The notes under the pieces: generated by a model | The model's input: the letters and a program-made list of their open reading frames with translations, nothing else | Database searches by the model: none | Told to the model about the DNA's origin: nothing | Part shown: one piece after another, positions 27,413 through 36,390 of the stretch | How the letters are laid out: each line of letters opens with the position of its first letter | Numbering within the stretch: position 1 is the stretch's first letter | Assembly: GCA_029008095.1 (NCBI GenBank) | Contig: JAQXJB010000019.1 | Span: forward strand, 62,001-126,000 | Reading direction: 5' to 3' | DNA length: 64,000 nucleotides | Source of the DNA: Clostridiales bacterium | GTDB taxonomy: Bacteria; Bacillota; Clostridia; Oscillospirales; Oscillospiraceae | Translations under genes and position numbers: made by a program

Positions 27413-27859
27413 CTATAAACCGAAAGCTGACAGAAGCATTTCTGCCTCTGCGATATCTTTTTCAATTAACGGGCGCATACTGTCTTTGTACTTTGACAGG
27501 TCTGCATTATGCAGCGCTGGCAATATCAACGGAATATATTTTGGTTTTGCCTGGCCTATCTGCGCAAGAGATTTAATGCACTGCCGGGCGGAAAGAGGCT
27601 TTTCATCCGTAATATGCGAAAGGAATTCAGTGATATAGTTGTCAAACCGATTTTCATCATCCCACTGAGCATTTGCAGCCAGAATATAAAATGCACGATT
27701 ACGCACGAAAGATTTTGGATGAGACAGCAATGTGGCGAAATCATCAAAGCATTCATACCAATCGTCCGTATCCTGGCTTTCCAATATGATTTTATCAGCT
27801 AATGCGCAGGCGTATTTATCGTTTTTGGATGTTAATTCTGATATGATGCATTCTTTCAT
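27413..27859 (-). CDS. HEAT-repeat-like protein of unknown function
   Basis: A 148-residue, probably cytoplasmic, all-helical protein. Segments such as ATLLSHPKSFVRNRAFYILAANA and KPLSARQCIKSLAQIGQAKPKYIPLIL have the spacing of HEAT/ARM repeats (helix, turn with Asp/Pro, helix). No catalytic motif is visible. Genes of this type often encode protein-binding scaffolds. It is more AT-rich than the flanking genes. The ATG has ACGGAG upstream, and its 5' end lies 17 bases from the alr stop on the same strand, so it may be co-transcribed with alr. Confidence 0.65.
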   Translation of the reverse strand: MKECIISELTSKNDKYACALADKIILESQDTDDWYECFDDFATLLSHPKSFVRNRAFYILAANAQWDDENRFDNYITEFLSHITDEKPLSARQCIKSLAQIGQAKPKYIPLILPALHNADLSKYKDSMRPLIEKDIAEAEMLLSAFGL

Positions 27860-27876
27860 CCATTCAACTCCGTAAA

Positions 27877-29010
27877 TTACTTGTATATGCGCTCCACCCG
27901 GGGACTGAGCAGGCTGGTGAAGTATACTCCCTCATGTCCGACCGTGGCGGCGAGACGCTGGGCGGACAATACGGCTCCGGCGGAGGACTTGCCGAAGACG
28001 GTCACCTCGTCGCCGATGGCGCAGTCGATGCCTGTAACATCTATGAAGCTCTGATCCATGCAGATACCTATGTAGCGAGCCTCCGCTCCGTTCACCAGAA
28101 CGGGGCTTTTTGCTTTAACAAACCCCTCGTAAAGCCCGTCGCCATAGCCGATGCAGATGGTGGCGACCTTTGTGGGACGCTGAGCGGTGAATATGCGGTC
28201 ATAGCCCACGGTCTCACCGGGCTCTACGGTGCGGAGGTTGATTATGCTCGTCCGCCAGGACACAGCCTCCTCCACCGCGCCCGGAGTACCGGGAGGGAGG
28301 GGTTCGTCACGGTTATCCATATACAGCCGCCGCCCGATGCGTACTGCGTCGAGATAGGCGCCTGTGAACCAGTCGGACGCGCCGCTGTTGCATATGTGAC
28401 GCAGGGGAACGCTTATGCCGGCGGCTTCAAGCTGCCCAACGCCCTGCATATACAGCTCGAACTGGCGGCGGGCAAGCTCGCTGTTTTTTATCTCGCCCTC
28501 TACAAAGTGGGTGAAGGCGCCGGCAACGCGGAGACTGTCCATGCCCTTTACCGCTTCCGCGAGAGCGGCAAGCTCCGGGCCTGGGCGCGCGCCGATGCGG
28601 TTCAGACCGGTTTCTATTTTGATATGTACTTCGGCGGTCTTGCCCTGCTTCTTCGCCTCTGCGTTTATCGCAGCGGCGGTCTCCGGGCGAAAGACCGTAA
28701 GTATGATGTCGTTCTCCAGAGCGAGAGGGAGCTGCCACTCGGGAAAGCCGCCCATTACCAGCAAATTCTGACTAAAGCCTGCCTGACGCAGCTCCACGGC
28801 CTCACCTATCTGGGCGAGGGCGATGGTCTTGACCTTTCCGGTGGCTGCGAGAGCGTGGGCGACGGGCAGCGCTCCGATACCGTAGGCATTGCATTTCAGT
28901 ACGGGGATAAGCTCAACGCCGGCAGGCAGGGTGGAAAGGATGGACAGAAAATTTGTCCGCACCTTGGGCAGGTTTACCTCCAGATATGAGTTATAAGAAG
29001 AGAGCTTCAT
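27877..29010 (-). CDS. alr: Alanine racemase
   Basis: PLP-dependent fold-type III racemase that makes D-alanine for peptidoglycan. The PLP lysine is in LIPVLKCNAYGIGA near residue 39, a variant of the usual VKANAYGHG. Other conserved parts are KIETGLNRIG, the CNSGASDWF segment, RIGRRLYM, VGYDRIFTA (catalytic-Tyr region) and CIGYGDGL. At 377 residues it is full length. The GIG variant at the PLP lysine leaves slight doubt about substrate, since related racemases for other amino acids exist. It has an AAAGGAG ribosome binding site. Confidence 0.87.
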   Translation of the reverse strand: MKLSSYNSYLEVNLPKVRTNFLSILSTLPAGVELIPVLKCNAYGIGALPVAHALAATGKVKTIALAQIGEAVELRQAGFSQNLLVMGGFPEWQLPLALENDIILTVFRPETAAAINAEAKKQGKTAEVHIKIETGLNRIGARPGPELAALAEAVKGMDSLRVAGAFTHFVEGEIKNSELARRQFELYMQGVGQLEAAGISVPLRHICNSGASDWFTGAYLDAVRIGRRLYMDNRDEPLPPGTPGAVEEAVSWRTSIINLRTVEPGETVGYDRIFTAQRPTKVATICIGYGDGLYEGFVKAKSPVLVNGAEARYIGICMDQSFIDVTGIDCAIGDEVTVFGKSSAGAVLSAQRLAATVGHEGVYFTSLLSPRVERIYK

Positions 29011-29193
29011 TGAAAATACTCCTTTTGCGTGAATATATTCATCGGCTATACATTATAGTCCTCCATGCGCCGGTATGCAAGAAAAGATTTAAAATTTCGG
29101 GAATATTGGCGGAAAACCAGAAAAAAAGCGGACAGGGGAAAAAAGAACGAAAATACCGCACGAAAAATAATAATAAAAAATAAATAATATTCA

Positions 29194-29223
29194 TTGACAA
29201 AGTATATTTATGCGTAGTATACT
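29194..29223 (+). promoter_or_regulatory. Sigma-A promoter of the amino-acid ABC operon
   Basis: TTGACA and TATACT with an 18-base spacer in an AT-rich region, 59 bases before the start codon of the binding-protein gene. A near-consensus pair. Confidence 0.8.
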
Positions 29224-29281
29224 GTGGTCAATTCAAGCGGTACAGAGTAGCTTGTTATTATCAACAGGAGGATAATTCACT

Positions 29282-30079
29282 ATGAAAAAAACAAAAAAGA
29301 TCATTGCTCTTTTGCTGGCAGTGCTTATGATAGTCGGCATGACGGCCTGCGCAGCCAAGAAAACCACTAATTCCGATACCCCCACTCTCGACGCTATCAA
29401 GGAGCGCGGCAAGCTCGTAGTTCTCACCAACGCTTCTTTCCCGCCCTTTGAGTATATTGACGGCGAAGGCAACGTTGTCGGTGTTGATATCGACAGCGTG
29501 CAGAAGATGGCCGATAAGCTGGGAGTTAAGCTCGAAATCGTCGATATGGACTTCGACCTTCTCATCGACGCTCTGAAGAACGGAAAGGGCGACATCGTGG
29601 CCGCCGGTATGACCGCAAGACCCGACCGTGCCGAAATTATCGACTTCTCCAAGATCTACATATCAATGGGTCTTAAGGTCATCGTTTCCGCTGACACTGA
29701 CATAAAGACCTTTGATGACCTCGACGGCAAGCGCATTGCTGTTCAGGAAGCCACCACCGCTGATATCTACGCCCAGGAAAACTACAAGAACGCCGAGATC
29801 CTCGCGTTCAAGAGCGCCATTGATGCGGGCAACGCCGTTAAGTCCGGCAATGCCGACTGCGCCATTATCGACCTGCTTCCCGCAGAGTACATGACCGCGA
29901 ACAGCGATGAGATCGACCTTATGGAGGGCCTGCTCTCCGCGGAGGACACCGCGATGGGCGTCGCCAAGGGCCACGAGGATCTTCTCCAGTTTGTGAACGA
30001 CTGCCTGACCGAGATCATGGAAAGCGGTTCTCTGGATGCGTCCTTCGACAGCCACATGGTAAACTTCAGTCTCGAGTAA
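29282..30079 (+). CDS. Polar amino-acid ABC transporter substrate-binding lipoprotein
   Basis: Family 3 solute receptor. The signal peptide has lipobox GMTAC (lipidated C23). Typical segments are GKLVVLTNASFPPFEYID, VGVDIDSVQKMADKLG, and the SBP family 3 signature AAGMTARPDRAEIIDFSKIY. The alpha-amino-group-binding Arg (in TARPDR) and Asp late in the protein are conserved. Specificity (glutamine, cystine or another polar amino acid) cannot be settled. It is first of three genes, with a hairpin following. Confidence 0.9.
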   Translation: MKKTKKIIALLLAVLMIVGMTACAAKKTTNSDTPTLDAIKERGKLVVLTNASFPPFEYIDGEGNVVGVDIDSVQKMADKLGVKLEIVDMDFDLLIDALKNGKGDIVAAGMTARPDRAEIIDFSKIYISMGLKVIVSADTDIKTFDDLDGKRIAVQEATTADIYAQENYKNAEILAFKSAIDAGNAVKSGNADCAIIDLLPAEYMTANSDEIDLMEGLLSAEDTAMGVAKGHEDLLQFVNDCLTEIMESGSLDASFDSHMVNFSLE

Positions 30080-30100
30080 AAAACGCAGAAGCGCGTATAT

Positions 30101-30140
30101 ACGGAATGGCCGGAGCCACACCCGGCCATTCCGTAATTTT
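30101..30140 (+). terminator. Hairpin/attenuator between binding protein and permease
   Basis: 13-bp perfect arms ACGGAATGGCCGG / CCGGCCATTCCGT followed by AATTTT. It probably ends part of the transcription, so the receptor outnumbers the membrane subunits. Confidence 0.65.
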
Positions 30141-30263
30141 CGGTTTAAGGCAGCGGGGATGGAAAATCCAGGGCGGCTTTTCCGGAAAGATGGCAAAGCA
30201 TGGGCTTGACCGGCCCGATAATACCGGCGCGGGCTTCGTTACCGCCGCCTTAAGGAGCAACAG

Positions 30264-30965
30264 ATGAGTAATTGGTTTGAATCCGTTTATAAAGATGTGT
30301 ACAGAGGTCTTATCATGGACGACCGCTGGAAGCTTTATCTTGAAGGTACGGGCATCACCCTTTCCCTCGCGGCGGTGGCCTGCCTGATGGGTATCGTCAT
30401 CGGCGTTTTTGTCGCCGTGTGCAAGTATTACGGCACGCGGCGGAATGCCAGCCCGGTCTGGCGCACGGCGGCAAAGCTGTGCGACGTATATACCACCGTG
30501 ATACGCGGTACTCCCATAGTGCTGCAGCTGCTTATTATATACAGCCTTACGGTTTGGACTAAAGGCACCTATGCCTGTATGCTGGGCTTCGGCATAAACT
30601 CCGGCGCCTACATCTCAGAGATATTCCGCAGCGGCATAAACTCCATCGATATAGGCCAGATGGAGGCAGGGCGCTCTCTCGGCCTTTCCGAGGGCACCAC
30701 AATGATGCGCATCATTCTGCCCCAGGCTATAAAGAATGTTCTGCCCGCGCTGTTCAATGAGTTTATCGCGCTGGTGAAGGAAACCTCCGTTGCCGGCTAT
30801 ATAGCCGTGCGTGACGTTACCAAGGTGGCGTCTTCCATCAAGGGTACATATTTCGTTTCCTCACCCCTTTATATAGCTGCCGTCATTTATCTGGTTCTGG
30901 TCCTTTTCCTTACGTTCCTCCAGAAACGGCTTGAAAGGAGGCTTGCACGCAGTGATAGAGGTTAA
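30264..30965 (+). CDS. Amino-acid ABC transporter permease (HisM/GlnP type)
   Basis: A 233-residue membrane subunit. Recognisable parts are [17 protein letters not shown] and [59 protein letters not shown], the classic sequence of this permease family with its EAA loop. It starts behind AAGGAG. It overlaps the ATPase gene by 14 bases. Confidence 0.93.
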   Translation: MSNWFESVYKDVYRGLIMDDRWKLYLEGTGITLSLAAVACLMGIVIGVFVAVCKYYGTRRNASPVWRTAAKLCDVYTTVIRGTPIVLQLLIIYSLTVWTKGTYACMLGFGINSGAYISEIFRSGINSIDIGQMEAGRSLGLSEGTTMMRIILPQAIKNVLPALFNEFIALVKETSVAGYIAVRDVTKVASSIKGTYFVSSPLYIAAVIYLVLVLFLTFLQKRLERRLARSDRG

Positions 30966-31674
30966 AAATCTTTGCAAGAGCTTCGGCGACAATAAGGTTC
31001 TCTGCGGAATAAACGAGAAGATCGAAAAAGGAGAGAAGGTCGCCATTATCGGCCCTTCCGGTTCAGGCAAGAGCACTTTTATCCGCTGCCTGAACCGCCT
31101 TGAGGAGCCTACCTCCGGCGAGATATGGTTCGAGGGTCAGAACATAGTGGACAAGAACACCGATATCGACAAGGTGCGTCAGCACATGGGCATGGTGTTC
31201 CAGCACTTCAATCTTTTTCCCCACCTGACCATCAAGGAGAATATAACCCTTGCGCCTGTAAGACTCAAGCTCATGAGCAAGGAAGAGGCGGATATAAAAG
31301 CCATGCAGCTCCTTGAGCGCGTTGGACTTACAGACAAGGCGGATACCTATCCCGCCATGCTCTCCGGCGGTCAGAAGCAGCGAATAGCCATAGTCCGCGC
31401 TCTGGCAATGAACCCCAAGGTAATGCTCTTTGACGAGCCTACCTCGGCTCTCGATCCGGAAATGGTCGGCGAAGTGCTTGACCTTATCAGGGAACTTGCG
31501 GACGAGGGTATGACTATGGTCATCGTTACTCACGAAATGGGCTTCGCCCGGGAGGTGGCCACCCGCGTCCTGTTTATAGACGAAGGCCTTGTGAAGGAGC
31601 AGAACACTCCCGATAAATTCTTCTCCGATCCGCAGAACCCGAGATTGCAGAATTTCCTTGCAAAAGTGCTTTGA
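30952..31674 (+). CDS. Amino-acid ABC transporter ATP-binding protein (GlnQ type)
   Basis: A 240-residue ATPase. It has Walker [10 protein letters not shown], the Q-loop [15 protein letters not shown], signature LSGGQKQRI, Walker [13 protein letters not shown], and the switch His in [14 protein letters not shown] chose GTG at 30952 as start because AAAGGAGG lies 10 bases upstream; the TTG at 30931 would overlap that site. The three-gene set makes a complete polar amino-acid importer. Confidence 0.94.
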   Translation: MIEVKNLCKSFGDNKVLCGINEKIEKGEKVAIIGPSGSGKSTFIRCLNRLEEPTSGEIWFEGQNIVDKNTDIDKVRQHMGMVFQHFNLFPHLTIKENITLAPVRLKLMSKEEADIKAMQLLERVGLTDKADTYPAMLSGGQKQRIAIVRALAMNPKVMLFDEPTSALDPEMVGEVLDLIRELADEGMTMVIVTHEMGFAREVATRVLFIDEGLVKEQNTPDKFFSDPQNPRLQNFLAKVL

Positions 31675-31682
31675 ATATGCCA

Positions 31683-31718
31683 AACGCCGCAGAGAACACT
31701 GCTCTGCGGCGTTTTTAT
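31683..31718 (+). terminator. Terminator of the amino-acid ABC operon
   Basis: 12-bp arms AACGCCGCAGAG / CTCTGCGGCGTT followed by TTTAT. Confidence 0.85.
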
Positions 31719-31781
31719 GTTGGCATTTTTGCACACAAAATAAAAAATTTAATATTAATGAAAATATTTTATATACGGCTA

Positions 31782-31810
31782 TTGACAAAAGCGAAAAGCA
31801 AAACTATGAT
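31782..31810 (+). promoter_or_regulatory. Near-consensus promoter without an obvious gene
   Basis: TTGACA, 17-base spacer, TATGAT. It points toward the 3' end of the PucR-type gene. Downstream lie a 30-codon frame (31844-31936) without a good ribosome binding site and a hairpin CGATGC-GTTTG-GCATCG. It might make a small RNA or an antisense transcript to the regulator. Confidence 0.5.
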
Positions 31811-31948
31811 ACATATCAACCTATCAGAAAAGTTGGTATTAAAATGAAGCACAAACTTCTCCTTCGATGCGTTTGGCATCGGGGACGTTATTTCTTTATA
31901 CAGGGGGGCTTTTCTGATATATACTGCCGGATGTAAAAGAAGCGGATT

Positions 31949-33496
31949 TTATGCATTGCTGTCAGTGCCGGTATTTTTGCCGATGTCCAAAAGCATAAAG
32001 GATATCCATATCCGCAGTCTGACATCAGGGTCGTCCAGGTCGGCGTCCAGCTCCTCCTTGATTTTGTTCAGGCGGTAGAAGAGGGTGGTGCGGTGTATGT
32101 GCAGCAGCTCGGAGGTGCGCAGGAGATTTCGGTCGTTTTCTATATAAGTTCGCAGAGTTTCCAGGTAATCCACCCTTGAATCGTGCATACCGATGAGCCG
32201 CCGCACGTTGCGCTCGCAGTAACAGATAGGGGGGAGACTGTCGAAGCCGTACTGAAAAAGATGAGAGAACGAGTGGTCAGAAAAATGGTGGAATAGGCGG
32301 GAGGGATGATCGGTTCTACCGGCCTTTATGGCTATACAGGCTTCCCTGTAATAATGGGATGCCAGAGCCGCGTCGCTGAATTCGTCGCTTATACCCACGG
32401 TGAAAATGTTATCCCGTAGAAAGCTGTCCAATTTCGAGGGGATCTCGCTCAAGGTCAACTCGCTGCTCAGGTGTACGATGCAGGCTAATCTGCTGTCGTG
32501 CATGAAGGAGCAGGAGTCTGCCAGCAGTTCATCTATTTTGGAGCATATGTACTGGTCGTTGGAAACAAATTGCAGGTTCTGGTTTGTTTTTTCTATGCAG
32601 AGGCAGACATATGTGTCGCGGCGTTTCCAATTCCAGGCGGAGAGAATGCTGTCACAGGCCTGATTTTCCACGGCTCTGTTTTCAAGAAGGTCTCTGAAAA
32701 AGCCGCAGAGGTCTGCTTTGGCGGTGCTTTCCCGGGAGTGATCCATTTGCATGGCCGTCTGCAGAGTGTCGGAAAGTATTTTGCAGAGCTGGTGATTGCC
32801 GGGAGTAAAGCTGTGGTTGGTGTCATTCACGCATAAGCGATACTCAAGCTGACGGCATATTATGTTGGTATATAGTACGTTGCCGATTCCAAGGGGATTT
32901 GGTATGAAGGATACCCTGCCGGTTTCCTGGTCGTCTTCATGCTCCGGCCTGCTTACTATAGTCTTGTATGCGCTGTCAGACAAGATTAATGTGGAGCCGG
33001 ATTTCTTTTCCAAAAACGTGGATTCAAAATCGAGGTTGACGTCAGATGAGGCTACAAGAGCGTGGTCGGGGCCGAAAAGCAGTATGGGGTTGCCCAAAAG
33101 CTCGTAGCCTATGTTGCAGATGCGCGTAAGGTCGGGGATGCCGGTAAGCTCCTGCCGGAGCTGTTCATACCATTGGTTGTATTTCTCTATAGCCTCAAGA
33201 ACTATGATGATAGCTTGCCGGAAGCTTATTTCCGGCTTCAGGGAAATATATTGGCAATCCAATTTTATTGGAGCATCCGATAATTCGTCATATATTATTA
33301 AGAAAATATCATCCTGATTTTGAATTTTTTGCGCTTCATCGGCGCTGATTATATAGATATGGTCGCCTGAAATCGATTGAACAGGGAGATAGGGCAAGAC
33401 TCCGATTATCCTGCACTCTGCCGATGCATCTCCGAGATTATGGCGGCTAACGTAAGGGACTATGGCGTCATACATCATCCACATGCTGATTTTCAC
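31949..33496 (-). CDS. PucR/CdaR-type transcriptional regulator
   Basis: An approximately 515-residue protein with the layout of the PucR family: a variable N-terminal sensory region, a central GGDEF-like or GAF-like segment, and a C-terminal PucR helix-turn-helix at about the last 60 residues (TLRTYIENDRNLLRTSELL, IHRTTLFYRLNKIKEEL). Such regulators respond to small metabolites (purines, sugar acids, amino acids). I chose the GTG at 33496 as start because GAGGTGA lies just upstream; an in-frame start at 33580 is unsupported. It is transcribed divergently from the D-cysteine desulfhydrase operon, which it probably controls (inference). Confidence 0.85.
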   Translation of the reverse strand: MKISMWMMYDAIVPYVSRHNLGDASAECRIIGVLPYLPVQSISGDHIYIISADEAQKIQNQDDIFLIIYDELSDAPIKLDCQYISLKPEISFRQAIIIVLEAIEKYNQWYEQLRQELTGIPDLTRICNIGYELLGNPILLFGPDHALVASSDVNLDFESTFLEKKSGSTLILSDSAYKTIVSRPEHEDDQETGRVSFIPNPLGIGNVLYTNIICRQLEYRLCVNDTNHSFTPGNHQLCKILSDTLQTAMQMDHSRESTAKADLCGFFRDLLENRAVENQACDSILSAWNWKRRDTYVCLCIEKTNQNLQFVSNDQYICSKIDELLADSCSFMHDSRLACIVHLSSELTLSEIPSKLDSFLRDNIFTVGISDEFSDAALASHYYREACIAIKAGRTDHPSRLFHHFSDHSFSHLFQYGFDSLPPICYCERNVRRLIGMHDSRVDYLETLRTYIENDRNLLRTSELLHIHRTTLFYRLNKIKEELDADLDDPDVRLRIWISFMLLDIGKNTGTDSNA

Positions 33497-33711
33497 AAAA
33501 ATCACCTCACGAAAAAGTAATCCTACTAATAGTATAAATACAATATGGGAAAAGTCAACTTTTTGCGGATTTATTTTCAAAAATATTCGTGGTATTTTTT
33601 AATATATAATTAATTTTAATATCATGGCAGGATTATTGCCGGAGTCATGAAAAAATGGTTGTAAACGGTATTTTTTAAGGATGAAACAATAAAATCTGGA
33701 GGACGGATTCC

Positions 33712-34737
33712 ATGCTACTCAATGATGCAAAAATACTTCTTGAAAAGCTGAAAAGGGCCAATGTCGGATTCTTTCCAACTCCTTTTCATAAGCTTGAACG
33801 TCTTTCGGATATGCTGGGCGTTGAACTATACATAAAGCGCGATGATTTCACCGGGGTAGGACTTTTCGGCGGTAATAAAATACGCAAGCTGCAGTATTTT
33901 ATGGCTGACGCTCTGGAGAAAGGCGCGGAATATGTATTTACATTCGGAGCGACTCAGTCCAACCATGCCATGCAGACGGCAACGGCTTGCCGCCGCTGCG
34001 GGCTGAAGCCCGTGCTTTATCTTATGAGCGTGGTCGAGCCAGATGCTTTTCCCCGCTCTAATCTGCTCCTTGACCGGGTGTTTGACGCCGAGGTGCATAT
34101 CGTACCTCCTGATTTCGGCAAGATGCAGGAGGCTGCCAGGGAGCATATGGCACGGCTTGAGGCTGAGGGGCATAAATGCTATGAGATACCCGGCGGCGGA
34201 GCAGCTCCTCTTGGCTCTGCGGGATATATCGAGGGCTACTGCGAGATGGCGGAGCAGGCTATGGCGGCAGGATTCAAACCGGATTATGTGTTTCACGCCA
34301 CCGGTTCCGGCGGAACTCTTGCCGGACTGATGGCGGGGCATGACCTGATCGGCTGCGGCGCAGAGATACATTCCGTGCTGGTGGGCAATGACGAGCCTGT
34401 GCAGTATGTGAAGAATACCGCTGAGCTGGCCAATAAGGCGCTGGAGCTTATCGGCGCCGGGAACGTTAAAGTCAGACCCGAGGAGTTTCATATAGAAACG
34501 GAGTATTATCTGCCCGGCTATGAGCAGCCCAACAGCGGAACGGATCGGGCCATAAAGCTTCTTGCGGTAAACGAGGGCATCCTTGTGGACCCCGTATATT
34601 CCGGCAAGGCGTTTTACGGTATGCTGGACAGCATTGAAAGCGGGAAGGTACCCAAGGGCAGCAGCGTTCTTTTCTGGCATACCGGCGGAGCAACGTCCAT
34701 TTTTGCAGAAAAAGAGATAATTGGAAATATTTATTGA
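33712..34737 (+). CDS. D-cysteine desulfhydrase-like PLP enzyme (ACC-deaminase family)
   Basis: Fold-type II PLP enzyme of 341 residues. The N-terminal TPFHKLERLSDMLGVELYIKRDD and the PLP-lysine segment LFGGNKIRKLQYFMADAL define the family. D-cysteine desulfhydrase and 1-aminocyclopropane-1-carboxylate deaminase differ at two positions: the deaminase has Glu in DPVYEGK and Leu in HLGG. Here S297 (DPVYSGK) and T324 (HTGG) match the desulfhydrase pattern. The likely reaction is D-cysteine to pyruvate, sulfide and ammonia, or a related beta-elimination. It is first in an operon with ridA and a C-S lyase and has the site GGAGG. Confidence 0.85.
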   Translation: MLLNDAKILLEKLKRANVGFFPTPFHKLERLSDMLGVELYIKRDDFTGVGLFGGNKIRKLQYFMADALEKGAEYVFTFGATQSNHAMQTATACRRCGLKPVLYLMSVVEPDAFPRSNLLLDRVFDAEVHIVPPDFGKMQEAAREHMARLEAEGHKCYEIPGGGAAPLGSAGYIEGYCEMAEQAMAAGFKPDYVFHATGSGGTLAGLMAGHDLIGCGAEIHSVLVGNDEPVQYVKNTAELANKALELIGAGNVKVRPEEFHIETEYYLPGYEQPNSGTDRAIKLLAVNEGILVDPVYSGKAFYGMLDSIESGKVPKGSSVLFWHTGGATSIFAEKEIIGNIY

Positions 34738-34771
34738 TTGATAGTTTCAAAATGATGGAGGAAAATGAATT

Positions 34772-35143
34772 ATGAAAAGAATTACATCCGATAAGGCACC
34801 GGCGGCTATTGGGCCCTATTCTCAGGCATACATTTCCGGATCTATGCTCTATACCTCGGGACAGATACCCATATGTCCCGTTTCCGGCGAGGTAGTCGGT
34901 GATGAGATCAGCGCCCAGGCCGAGCAGGTTTTCAAGAATATTGCCGCTGTGCTGGAAGAAGCGGGCACTACCTTTGAAAACGTTGTCAAGACCACCTGCT
35001 TCCTTGCTGATATGGGCGATTTTGCCAAGTTCAACGCCGTCTACGAAAAATATTTCACCGGCAAGCCCGCGCGTTCCTGCGTCGCGGTAGCCGGCCTGCC
35101 CAAGGGTGTGCTCTGTGAAGTGGAGCTTATTGCTGAGGTTTGA
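34772..35143 (+). CDS. ridA: RidA family reactive-intermediate deaminase
   Basis: A 123-residue YjgF/YER057c/UK114 protein that hydrolyses enamine/imine intermediates such as 2-aminoacrylate, released by PLP enzymes. Conserved parts are [22 protein letters not shown], and the C-terminal [21 protein letters not shown], with the catalytic Arg in PARSCVAV. Placement between two PLP beta-lyases that release 2-aminoacrylate fits a detoxifying partner role. Confidence 0.95.
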   Translation: MKRITSDKAPAAIGPYSQAYISGSMLYTSGQIPICPVSGEVVGDEISAQAEQVFKNIAAVLEEAGTTFENVVKTTCFLADMGDFAKFNAVYEKYFTGKPARSCVAVAGLPKGVLCEVELIAEV

Positions 35144-35157
35144 GAGGGCGAGCGGAA

Positions 35158-36339
35158 ATGAACGAATTTGAAAAAAAGTATTATGCCGACAGAGTCGGCA
35201 CCGGCAGCGTCAAGTGGGACGGCTTGCAGTTCCTGTTCGGGGATAAGGACCTCATTTCCATGTGGGTCGCCGATATGGACTTCCGCTCTCCTGAGTGCGT
35301 TGGTGAGGCTCTGAAAAGCATGGCCGACACCGGCCTTTTCGGGTACTTTATGCCGCCCCGCGAATATTTTGAGACTTTTATCAATTGGGAGCAGGAAAGA
35401 CACGGCTGCAAGGTAGAGCAGGAGTGGATAAAGTTCTCTCCCGGCGTTGTGGCCGGTATCTTCCACTTCGTGGGCGCTTTTACCCAGCCTGGCGATAGCT
35501 GCATCATTCTCAGCCCCTGCTATTATCCGTTCATGGAGGCTGTTAAGGACACCGGAAGAAACCTTGTCTGCAGCATCCTGAAGAACAACAACGGCGCATA
35601 TACCATCGATTTTGAGGACTTCGAGAAAAAGATAAAGGATAACGACGTAAAGCTTTTCATCCTCTGCTCTCCCCACAATCCCGTGGGCCGCGTATGGACT
35701 AAGGAAGAGCTTTGCACGCTGGTAGATATCTGCCGCAGAAACGGCGTTATCATTGTCAGCGACGAAATACATCAGGATATCGTCCTCAGCGGGAACAAGC
35801 ATATTCCCACCCTCGCTTCCTGCGACTGCGGGGATATGGTAGTCTCACTCACTGCCGCCTCCAAGACTTTCAACCTGGCGGCCTTTAACCACAGCATTGC
35901 CGTTATCCCCAGTAAGGAGCTGCGTGACAAGTACGACGAGTACCAGAAGCACATGCATATCAGCGGCGCAATGCCGGGCTATGTTGCTGTAAGAGCTGCT
36001 TACGAGGGCGGCAAGGAGTGGCTGGATAATGTTATCAAGCAGATAGAGACGAATGTTAAGGTTCTCACGGATATACTTACCGAGGGCGCTCCCGAGTGCG
36101 TTATTACTAAGCTGCAGGGTACATATCTTCAGTGGATAGACCTTTCCGCTTATGTCAAGCCCGATGAGCTGAAGGATTTTGTGGTCAAGGAATGCAAGCT
36201 CGCCGTTGACTACGGCAGCCAGTTCTTTACTCCCGAGGAGGGCAAGGAGGATTGCCACATCCGGCTCAATCTCGCCACCTCCGAGGAAAATGTCCGCAAG
36301 GCCGCGGAGAATATCGTAAGAGCAATAAAGAATAGATAA
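35158..36339 (+). CDS. PatB/MalY-type C-S lyase (cystathionine beta-lyase-like)
   Basis: A 393-residue fold-type I PLP enzyme. The N-terminal WVADMDFRSPECV segment, SPGVVAGIFHFVGAFTQPGD, LCSPHNPVGRVWTKEEL, and VSDEIHQDIV are typical of the PatB/MalY subgroup; the Schiff-base lysine is K236 in AASKTFNLAAF. It cleaves carbon-sulfur bonds of cystathionine or other S-substituted cysteines to thiol, pyruvate and ammonia. I chose the ATG at 35158; an upstream TTG overlaps the ridA stop. With the D-cysteine desulfhydrase-like gene and ridA it forms a sulfur amino-acid breakdown operon (inference). Confidence 0.87.
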   Translation: MNEFEKKYYADRVGTGSVKWDGLQFLFGDKDLISMWVADMDFRSPECVGEALKSMADTGLFGYFMPPREYFETFINWEQERHGCKVEQEWIKFSPGVVAGIFHFVGAFTQPGDSCIILSPCYYPFMEAVKDTGRNLVCSILKNNNGAYTIDFEDFEKKIKDNDVKLFILCSPHNPVGRVWTKEELCTLVDICRRNGVIIVSDEIHQDIVLSGNKHIPTLASCDCGDMVVSLTAASKTFNLAAFNHSIAVIPSKELRDKYDEYQKHMHISGAMPGYVAVRAAYEGGKEWLDNVIKQIETNVKVLTDILTEGAPECVITKLQGTYLQWIDLSAYVKPDELKDFVVKECKLAVDYGSQFFTPEEGKEDCHIRLNLATSEENVRKAAENIVRAIKNR

Positions 36340-36390
36340 GGTTATATTTCCGAAAGGAATTATAATAAATATTAAAAAAGGAGAATAAGC

